Assembly (NCBI RefSeq): GCF_014898055.3
Contig: NW_023605083.1
Span: forward strand, 64,210,228 to 64,274,227
Length of the DNA: 64,000 nucleotides
DNA from: Talpa occidentalis
Taxonomy: Eukaryota > Chordata > Mammalia > Eulipotyphla > Talpidae
Direction: 5' to 3'
Shown here: in pieces, positions 55,861 to 64,000 of the stretch
Position numbering within the stretch: position 1 is the stretch's first letter
Layout of the letters: the number at the start of each line of letters is the position of its first letter
The notes under the pieces: generated by a model
What the model was told of the DNA's origin: nothing
The model's database searches: none
The model's input: the letters and a program-made list of their open reading frames with translations, nothing else
Program-made: the position numbers and the translations under genes

Positions 55861-58764
55861 GGACAGGAGACCACTGTTCCTTCTGCACTCACTGCATCCC
55901 CCCCCGCCAGAGGCCCAGGAAGCCGGAGCAGGGGTGGCTGGGTGCTGGTAAGCTGGAGCACGAGGGAGCATGAAGTGAGTCTGTACCCGCAATTTTCCAT
56001 CGTGCCCTGTCCACTCGGGAACGGAAAGCCGGTTGGGAGGGTCCGTGGAGAGGTTTGGTTTGGCGCCTAAGGTCTCTGCTGAAAGGGGCTCAATTTCCTC
56101 TCCCAGATTAATGAAAACAACAACAAGACCTGTTTGAGCATGGGTGACAGGGGCAGGGAGGAAAATATTACCCGACGAAAGAATTCTGTTTTGACGGGTT
56201 TTGCTCCAGGAAAACTTCCTGCCTGTTTGCAAACCCGGCCTGTATGCTTGGTGCCCCCACCGCTCTTCCTCCTTAGAAACCCAGGCAGTGTGAAAACCTC
56301 CACTCTGCCGCCCCACAGGAAGTCACAACTTCTCCTTCTCTGGCTTTCTCTTGCCACTGGCCACTTCAGCTATGAAGTTGGGGGTCATGGGGAGCAAGTC
56401 ATCAGCCTCCTCCTGAGGGCAGGCTCGGACTGACCAAGTCAGTGCCGAGGAGCAGCCCCCTGAGCAAGTTCAGCCCAAGCCCTGGCCTTACAGAGAGTTC
56501 TCCTGTGCCTGTGGGAGGGGCAGGTGAGAACTCAGGTGGACTCTGCCCTTGGTTACACAGCTGTCCTGCCCTGCCTCTCTCCCTGTACCCCATTCCCCTA
56601 TAGGCGCATTCTCCCTCCCTCCTTCTCTGCGTCTTGCCTCTCTATCTGTATCTCTCTGTCTCTTCTTCTCTGTCTCTTTTGCTCATGCACACATGTTAAA
56701 CGGTCCCTTCTTTTGTGGGCCTGCCCACCCCCAGCTCAGATGATTTCAGACCTAGCCAGCCTGGAGGGGTATAGGGACAGTGCTCATAATCCCTGCCAAC
56801 TGATCGTGAGACCCTAACTTCACTCTGTCCTGCTTGCCGCTCAGGCCTGGGTCTGCAGCCTAGAAGCCTCCTTTACTCAGCCTCCTGCTAAGAGAAGTAA
56901 GGGAAGAGATGGGGGTGGAGGTGAGCAGGCAACCTGGTTCTGCTTGGGTGGGTTTGGGATGGGAGAGACATGGGCAGTGGGCAAGTTGAGCATAGTACCT
57001 GGGAATGGGGGTGTTTGGCTTGGGCTTTGCTGCTGGCAAGCCATGTCAGTTCAGCTGCCTGTTACCCCTCCTGGGCTTTCTCTGACTGTGAAACTAGGAT
57101 TGGGTCAGCCTTTTGTGACCCTGCCCAGCCTTGACATCCTCAGACGGAACCCATGAGGTTGCTGGAGAAGGTGGATAACACCTATATGTCCTGCCGCCAC
57201 CCCTCAGGGACCCTTCCTACTGGGGGTGGGGATCTTTGCCTCCTGGAGCCCCACACCCAAGGAGTTAGAGGCTAGGTAGACCTCATCTTCACTGGATGGT
57301 GGGTTGTGAGGGTGGGTGGTACAGGGCCTTGAGGTGTGGCAGAGAAATCTTCCAGGTGCTGAGTAGAATGTAGTGACTCCCATGTGGGCATGGCTCACTT
57401 GGGCTGGACACCATGTCCTCTCCCCACAGATGGCAGGCAAGCTGGATGAGGGTGGCCAAGGCCAGGAGGGGTATTTGTGTGCATACATGCATACCCATCT
57501 TTGCTCTGCTGGGCACATGGTTTGGTGTAGAAAAGTTGTCTTGCCCTTCTGCAGCCATGCCAGCCAGCAAAGGCAGTGAAGGTGGCTCTCCTGGGAGCCT
57601 CAGGGCTGCTGAGAGCTTAGGAAATGACTCAGGGGCACATTCCATCGCCTGGATTTCTTTTCTGGCACTGAGGGAGCCTGCACTTCTCCACTCTGCCCCG
57701 CTCACCCGAGACTGACTTGTGGGTCCTGAATTCACAGAAATCCAGTGACTCTTTTTCCTGCAATCAGTGTCGAGCCACAGGACCCAGTGTCCTGAACCCT
57801 GGCGCCCGATTTCCTGCCTGCCTCCCTTGTGCCCCCAGAGAACAGTGCAGCAGCAAGGAGCTGAGTGAGGCTTTTTAGAGATGCACTTGGGGCCTCTGCT
57901 GGGCTTCTGTTGGCAGAATAGCCTTTGAATAACATGACTTTTAGGTTTCTAGTCTCTTTCAAGTTAACATGTATGGCAAGTTCAATTTGGGGCAGAGGAT
58001 GGTGAATAAGGTGCACACCCAGCTTTTCCTGCTGGCAGGGCCTGCAGAATCTGTCCACCCAGGGACCGAGGACACTCTCGTGTAACTTTCTGAAGTGTGT
58101 TCAGCTCTGCTGGTCAAGTGGACTCCGAGGGCCTAGTCTGGGCCATAGAACATGGCAGGTGCCCAGTTTGTTGGGTGTATGTATGGGTGACTGGAAGGAG
58201 CCCAGAAACACAGGCTGCCTCAGCTTGGGCAGTGGGCATGCAAACCTTCCCTTTGCTCCTGGCTGGTGGCTACTTAAACCTTGCCTGATCCTCCCAAGCT
58301 TCAGCAGGACTGAACGACAGTGTAATGGGAACAGGCGGAGAGCTGGAGCTAACAATTGGGACATCTCCGGTCAGCCAGGGCCCATTGTGGTCTCTTCCTG
58401 CCTCTGCCGCCCACTGGCTTTACTGCTCTTTGTGTTTTTACCTCCCAGGCAGCCAGCATCCCGCCCACAGCATGTCTTCCTGGCCTGCTCCAGTCTCTCA
58501 GGATGGCCTGGAAATGTTTCGTTGATTCTTGGGCTCTCCATCTACCCTGGGGAGCTGGGTGCCAGGCCCTGGAAACTTAGCAGCTTAGGTGCCAGCTGCT
58601 GGGATGCTTGGAGTTAAGTTTAGTGGGTTGACATTTTCTGAGCCTGCAGAGCCCAGTGCTGGCCACCCAGGAGATAGAGAGATGCGTGCTGGTCTCCAGA
58701 GCCTGTGGCCTGGTAGAATGGAAAATGACCACTCCAGGAGAGGGACAGAAGTGTGATGCAGAGG

Positions 58765-58920
58765 TCACAACACAGGCTTCAGAGGCTGGCAGTCCTGTGT
58801 TTGCATCTCAGCTCAGCCGCTTGCTCACTATGTGCCTTGTGAATCTAGCTTCCCTCCCTGGGCCTCACTTTTGCATCTGCAAAATGGAGCGCACACCCTC
58901 CCAGCTTGTCTCAAGTGGTT
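58765..58920 (+). mobile_element. MIR
   Basis: 'acaggcttcagaggctggca', CCTCACTTTTGCATCTGCAA and AATGG match the sense MIR. Confidence 0.65.
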
Positions 58921-60184
58921 GAGTAAGGACCTTGGACCAGGCTTGAGAGGGCTCAGACTTGGACTGGAAACTCCTCTCTGGGACCCACTCAGCCATGGCT
59001 TTCACCTTCCTTGGTGGGTGGGGAGCAAGGCACACCCAGGAACCAGCGACTCCTACTTAAATTTCAAAATGGTGAAAGCAGTCTGAGGGTTAGAGGGAAA
59101 ACCCAAATAAGTGCTGCCTCACTGTCCCTTCTGTTGATACTAGACCCACATCCGTGCTCTGGGAATTCCAGAACCCAGTCTCATGTTCTAGAAGGGTTTC
59201 TGGTAGGACTGAGTTTTCTCTCCTTGGTCAGCCACCTTGCAGCTGTGCTTCTGCAGCTGCGGCTCCTTCCTGGCACCCCTGGATCTTGAGACTTGTCGTC
59301 CTTTTGTGAAGCTCTGAGCCATGCTGAGCTCTGCCCTCATTCCATCCTCCCCTCAAGGTGCTGCCAGCACAAGGCTGTGATGAGGAGCAGATTTCAGAGA
59401 TGATTTGGGGTAACACAGAAGGGTGGTAGCAGAGTTGTCACAGCACAGAAAAGCTGTCAAAACAAGCTGTCGATCATCCTCACCATTGGGAATTTGTCCG
59501 AGATGCAACCCTCAACCTTTGCATCCTGTTTCCCTGAGGTCCCCATCTCCTTGGCTTTCCCCTCCCTTCTAGAACCTTCTCTTCTGCCAGCTTCTAAAAA
59601 CCAAACTTGGTTATTTTCTTACATAGATCTTTCTGTTTCTCTCTTGGCATTAGGGTCTGCTTCTGGAAAGTCAAGGAAGCATCCCAGAATGTTTTCTTAA
59701 ACAAAAGAGGCCCTCCCTGGGCCTCTACCCCCTCCCCACCCCCACCCTTGGCAAATCAAAGACCTGGCAGCTTTGAAGTTAGAGAGTCTTTAAACATGAT
59801 GGCTTCTCAGGCAGGACTTTCTCCCTCCCAACCCATCTCTAAGTGTGGAGAAGTAGAAGGACTTATTCTCAGTCCAAAGTGAACCCCCATTTACTTATGG
59901 GCTATTTTCATTTGTCTCTGGCTTACAGGGCTGGCCCTAGGGCTATTTTCACCCAGGGGAGTGCCAGGCACCTCTTCTGAGGGGGCCTGGCCTTCACCTA
60001 CCTGGGGTTCTCATTCACTACTGTCCTTAGGAGTTTGCTTGGCCCACTTGCCCCCTTTGCTTTGCAACACATTTTGGTTTTTCTGATAATTCTTTGATGC
60101 AAGTTTGGGCTGAGGGAACTGCTTTGAGTTTAGCGCTGGGCCTGGTTCCTGGAGAGGACAGAGGGGCTGGTTAAGACTTATGTT

Positions 60185-60400
60185 GTGAGCCAGGTTTCCT
60201 GCGTGAAAATCTTGCTTCTTCCCCTTTCTACCCAGGTCAAGTTACTCAGCCCACTTCTGCCTCAGTTTTCTCACATGAATCATCATGAAGGCTAACAACC
60301 CCTTCTCACAGGGGCTTTTGTGAGGGTTGAACTTATCCATGTAAAGCCCTGGCACAGTGGCTGGCACATAGCACCGGGTACTCTCAAGTTCTCCGACACT
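60185..60400 (+). mobile_element. MIR
   Basis: TCAAGTTACTCAGCCCACTT, 'tgcctcagttttctcacatg' and GCACAGTGGCTGGCACATAG form a sense MIR. Confidence 0.75.
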
Positions 60401-60567
60401 CTGTGTTTGCTATTGTACATGCTGTGCAGCAACTTCCGTCTCCAACCCTCCCCAGCCCCCACCCCCAACAACCTGCCTGGTGAGGTTGATTGTTTGAAAT
60501 ACGGGAAGCTATGAACCACGCCTGGCCTGTGCCCAGTGGAGTCGCCCCCCTGGGAAGCGCTGCCAGG

Positions 60568-60987
60568 TTCTGAGGTGCAGCCTGCCGTGGTCAGGGGAAG
60601 TGTCTGGAGAGGAGGAGGGACTTCTCACACTTGCTGTCCCTGGAGCCCAGATTGTGCTTCATCTCCCTGCCTTTGCCCATGCTGTTCCCACTCCCCGGAG
60701 AGCCCTTTCTTCCTACTCTGAGTTCAAACTCCAGGAAACCTTCCCCGGAGGCTGGAAGTGATCTTGCCGTCCTTGTGCTTCTGAAGCTTGTGGACTGAAT
60801 CATCTGCCATCATAGAGTAGGACTCCCAGAGGGGAGCAGCCCACAGTCCCTCCCAGGTGGAAGTGGTGTCAGGTTCTGAGCCTGCAGTGGTCAGGAGAGG
60901 TGTCCTGGAGAGGAGGAGGGACTTCTCACACTTGCTGTCCCTGGAGTCCAGATTGTGCTTCCTCTCCCTGTCTTTGCCCATGCAGTT
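60568..60987 (+). repeat. 115-bp direct duplication (60568-60686 and 60871-60987)
   Basis: The two segments share long identical runs (GGAGAGGAGGAGGGACTTCT, 'cacacttgctgtccctggag') and differ by a few substitutions and small indels, with starts 303 bases apart. The inner part resembles an L2 3' end, so the copies may have arisen by local duplication of an old L2 piece. Confidence 0.85.
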
Positions 60988-61217
60988 GGAAGGTGAATGG
61001 TTGGATTTGGGATTCTAGTCCAGGGGATGAGAAGGTTCTAGAAGGATACACCAAGGGGTTGGAACTGGACTGGGCAACTTCTCTGGGATCTACCCAATGC
61101 ATGACCAGGATCCCTTTGCACAGCCCAGGCATTCCTTGGTGGGAAACAGGGCTCTCCTGGCCACTAAGTATATCCTCACTGGGTTTCAAACTGTTGAAAT
61201 CAGTTGCAGTGTTTAAC

Positions 61218-61548
61218 AGAAAACCCAAAATATGGGCCTCCCTGGTGGCGCAGAGGTTAAGCGCTGGAATGCGAAGCTGCCCGCAGCCTCTGCAGTGCCG
61301 GTTCAATCCCCAGCTACTCCCTGGCCATGGGAGGAGGGTCCCACATGGCGCGCAGACCTCTCCTGCCACCTGCTGCTCCCCTCAGCAGTGTACTTCGGTC
61401 CTTCTGCCTGCTCTGCTCACCGCTCTGGCTCTGGTGAATTCTCTCACCCTCCCGCGCTTCTGACTGTACCCAGTGCTTGTATAAATAAATAAACAAACAA
61501 ATAAATAAATCTTTAAAAAAAAAAAAGAAAAAGAAAACCCAAAATATG
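61218..61548 (+). mobile_element. tRNA-derived SINE copy 7 (plus), full length with A and B boxes
   Basis: This is the best reference copy. A box TGGCGCAGAGG is at 61246-61256, B box GGTTCAATCCC at 61300-61310, then a body with CAGCAGTGTACTTCGGTCCT, a (TAAA/CAAA)n tail, CTTT and a poly(A) run. The 17-bp TSD AGAAAACCCAAAATATG at 61218-61234 and 61532-61548 is perfect. The family is tRNA-derived by its pol III boxes; I cannot name it with certainty. Confidence 0.93.
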
Positions 61549-61920
61549 TGCTGCCTCAATGTCCCTCATCAGAGGCAGTGTGGGAAGGAGGAAATCTGCC
61601 AGGGCGGACAGTTCCCTGTCCGATGCCAGAGGGTGCTCTTGACTCTCTCTCCTGCCAGGGGTAGAGGCATCCTCAGCCCTCCACAGGCCACTGACCTGTA
61701 GGCAGAGACCATACAGCTGTGCCTGAACCTGGTTAGTTATTAGTGACCCCCCCGCCCCCCCACCATGGTTCCCTGTCCCTGGTGCTTGCCCCCTTTCCTC
61801 CTCTTTTTCCAGGAAATACCATACACAGGCCCCTGGGTGAGACTGCTGGCTGTGCTCTAGCAAACTGCTGAGACTCTGGAGCTAATTCTAATGCAAGGCT
61901 TACTTTTTGTTCCCTCAAAG

Positions 61921-61964
61921 GTTCTTCAGAAGACCTGAAATTCTGTGTGCTGTATCTAGCAGAG
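61921..61964 (+). CDS. RGS3: RGS3 exon 16 (PH-like segment, residues 512-526)
   Basis: The acceptor is TCCCTCAAAG and the donor AGAG|GTGAGT. The 44-nt exon encodes GSSEDLKFCVLYLAE. LKFCVLYLAE would be the next PH-like beta strand; in remembered RGS3 it continues into KAECLFTLEA, still outside this window. It enters in phase 1 and ends in phase 0. It is the last exon found before base 64000. Confidence 0.93.
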
Positions 61965-64000
61965 GTGAGTCCTTCCTCTGAATCTGAAGAGACAGCTCTG
62001 TGACCTGGTGCTGGAGGGGTGACAGTGGGCTTGGTTCTAGCACAGCTGCAGATGCCATGGTCTTGGCAAGTCCAGAATGGCCGTTCCCTGCCCTGAAGAA
62101 CAGACACCGCAGTCCTCACCTCTGCCTCTCTGCCCTCTGGCTAGAACAGTGGACATGTACGTGCTCAGAGGGGCTGGCAGGACGCCGTGCTCTCCCTCTC
62201 TTGGTCTCTAGCTCAAGGGTCACAGTGAGGGTGGGCCCTGACCTCTGTGCTTCACCCTATTTATTTGATAGCCCTCCCTCTACAGAGTGCTCTGATTCTT
62301 GTACCTACTCTTATTTCCTCTTTTTCTGGGAAGCCCTACTTATGACCCCTTCTACAGGGAGCCTGTCATGTTTTCAAAAGACCTGAAGCTAACTGTACCT
62401 TTACTGGGCCAGGAACCACCAGCTAAAGAAAACATCAATTGTCTGTGTTTGGGGCTGGAATGACTGGCCCCCATTCCATGGCTATCCTGACTGGTGTTCC
62501 TAGTTATCTCTGTCTCATCAGAAGCTCTGATGGGCAGTGTTTTGTCTTTGCTGAACAAAATTGGGCCAACAACATAATGCTTGGTATAGTTTAGTAGACA
62601 AAATATCATTAAACCAGAGGTTTAATCAAAGAGGTCCTTTGGGATCAAAAAGTTGAGAGCCACTGAGCCATACCAATTATTTTCAATTTTCAGTGAATGT
62701 TCTATTTGTAACCTCGTGTCTCTGCTAATATGAGCATTTATTTTACCCCCCCCCCCCAGCTTCACAGCCCCTAGATTCTGATTCTCTCTGGCAGGGCCTG
62801 AAATCAGGCTCCAGGATCTTTTAATGCCAAGAGAGCTTCCTGCCAGGCTGGGTTTTGTTTTTCCCAGAGAAAAGCACTTCTGCTCATTGGCTTCCTGGGA
62901 GCTGTGACCTTTTAGCCCTCCAAAGATTGATGAAGGGATATTGATCTGGGGCCTTTTATTTCAGTAAAGTGCCAGGTGATCTGACCCCAAGGGGCTGGAG
63001 GATGGAAGCTCACAGGCAACCAGAAGCCTCTCTTTTCTCTTAATGGTTTGCTATTTATGAGAGGCACGTCTGTAAGGCAGGAAGACAAGATGCCGGCTGC
63101 TCTGTAGCCTGGGACTGTCTTGACACAGTGGTTTTGGATCCTGCGGAGAATCCTGCACTCACGTGGTAGTTGGCATTTCCAACAAGTAGGTTCTCTTCAT
63201 TGCCTAACATGCAGGTGGCACCCAGGGAAGAAACCAGGGTAAGAGAGTCAGGATTTGCACTGAGAAGCCCCATAAGCCTGGGTGGCAGCAGCTCTGATTT
63301 TCCCTGGCAGAGAGGTCCTGCTGGCGTTGTCCCAAACAGTCCTTAACCCTGGGGTCTCCAGTCTCCTGGACAGGTGTTCCTTATTTCCTTGCATATAGGA
63401 GACAGATGAGGCCCATGACTAGCTTCAGAGCATGGGGGCTGGGGAGGGGGAGGGAGCTTTGGATCAGAGGGCATGCTAGTCAGGGACCATTTTCTAACCT
63501 AGAATCCGAAGCTGGCTCCATTAATTTAAAAGTCTGTACTTTGGAATTAGGAAGGCTTACCTTTGAATCTTGGCTCTGTTGATTCCCCATCTGCCTAAAC
63601 CTGCCTAATTCCAACCCAGGGATCTGGATCTCATCTCTAAAACAAAGCTAAGGAGGCTGGCCTTGCAGGGTTGTTGTAATGATTAAATGAGATTCAATAA
63701 GCTCCTGTGTCCAATGCACTTAGCACAGCCTGGCACACAGTGAGTGCTCAATAAATGTAGCTGTTATTATTGTTAGCTTCATAACAGGGGGAGAGCTTTT
63801 TATATTCATTTACTCTCCATTAGAGACAACACCAGCGATTTATCGATCCTTTAAAAAGAACTCTAAGAGGAATATCTCACATTCTTGGTAATGTACCTAC
63901 ACAGTTACACAGATGTGGCAAGATCAGAGGCTCTGGAAGGCAGAAGGCAGACTTTGCCTCTTTCCTCTCTGGGGACCTTCTGGGGCCACCAATTTAATGT
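61965..64000 (+). other. RGS3: RGS3 intron 16, partial
   Basis: The first 2.0 kb of the intron is present. It holds a possible MER5/Charlie-like end near 62600-62670 (GTTGAGAGCCACTGAG), a short C run (62746-62757) and a clear MIR (about 63535-63775). No exon could be supported up to the window end. Confidence 0.75.
63535..63775 (+). mobile_element. MIR, nearly full length
   Basis: From 'tgaatcttggctctgttgat' through 'gggttgttgtaatgattaaa' to AGTGAGTGCTCAATAAATGT this is one of the best MIR copies in the window. Confidence 0.85.

Larger units (their letters stand above)
55421..61920 (+). other. RGS3: RGS3 intron 15
   Basis: The intron is 6.5 kb. It holds MIRs (about 55650-55860, 58765-58920, 60185-60400), a diverged local duplication (about 58950-59130 against 61065-61210), a 115-bp near-tandem duplication (60568-60686 and 60871-60987), and a full-length SINE (61235-61531). 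Bases 55870-58750 and 59140-60180 show nothing I recognise. Confidence 0.7.
1..64000 (+). other. RGS3: RGS3 gene, 5' and middle part (C2-PDZ isoform, 16 coding exons; 3' end outside)
   Basis: This is the gene-level entry. RGS3 is a GTPase-activating protein for Gi/Gq alpha subunits; its long forms add C2 and PDZ domains. I assigned it by reading exon translations that agree with remembered mammalian RGS3: the MERSLHRVSLGSRR start, the KGLMSKEPGVCDSYVK C2 strand, the GFGFTICC PDZ loop and the LCKVCSERRYRQ alternative start. Joining the 16 exons gives 526 codons without a stop or phase conflict, and every intron begins GT and ends AG. The RGS catalytic domain, stop codon and 3' UTR lie beyond base 64000. 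Assignment to RGS3 is firm; the species is not identified. Confidence 0.96.

Noticed and set aside
61218..61548. SINE copy 7 considered as a functional tRNA gene
   Set aside because: The A and B boxes are present but the cloverleaf is degenerate and the element continues into a SINE body with A tail and TSD.
1..64000. CRISPR arrays, operons, prophage, bacterial genes
   Set aside because: No regularly spaced repeats, ribosome-binding sites or gene-dense ORFs; the splice sites and SINE/LINE content are those of a mammalian genome.

Overview
The window is vertebrate nuclear DNA from a placental mammal. It carries widely spaced GT-AG exons, many ancient MIR, L2 and old L1 fragments, a young L1 family, and a tRNA-derived SINE family with intact target-site duplications (TSDs). 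The translated exons match RGS3 (regulator of G-protein signalling 3), read on the + strand. The young SINE (A and B boxes, tail of TAAA units ending in CTTT and an A run) is not Alu, B1/B2, the horse ERE or the dog SINEC family. I lean to a laurasiatherian, possibly a bat, with low confidence. There is no bacterial or viral content, no CRISPR, and no operon.

Layout: a GC-rich, CpG-rich promoter with a CCAAT box and first exon lies at 1-369. Sixteen coding exons of the C2-PDZ form then follow in perfect phase: 291-369, 11531-11581, 14670-14728, 15805-15899, 16929-16997, 31924-31984, 32824-32914, 33513-33568, 39756-39837, 40623-40728, 41491-41842, 42685-42724, 47625-47821, 50104-50187, 55309-55420 and 61921-61964. 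They give 1578 nt, or 526 codons, with no frame break. A second first exon at 35951-36004 encodes the N-terminus of the PDZ-RGS3 isoform and joins in phase to the exon at 39756. The gene runs off the right edge; the C-terminal RGS domain is not in the window.

Protein logic: exons 2-6 encode a C2 domain, exons 9-11 a PDZ domain, exon 11 into 13 a polar linker, and exons 14-16 what looks like the start of a PH-like fold. The downstream promoter makes a protein that drops C2 but keeps PDZ.

Intron content: the largest intron (16998-31923) holds a full-length L1 (about 21626-27977) in the same orientation as the gene. Both its ORFs are open, every catalytic residue I checked is present, and it has a 13-bp TSD. 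A 5'-truncated copy of the same L1 family sits in the opposite orientation in intron 1 (9500-10890, 21-bp TSD). The two therefore form a long inverted repeat flanking exons 2-5. Seven copies of the young SINE are placed, two of them inserted into older MIRs.

No unknown multi-gene system is visible. The observations most worth following are the apparently intact sense-strand L1 with its long antisense ORF, the inverted L1 pair around exons 2-5, the TATA-bearing internal promoter candidate and the cryptic PH-like segment. Repeat family names and approximate edges come from recognition by eye, not from a database search.
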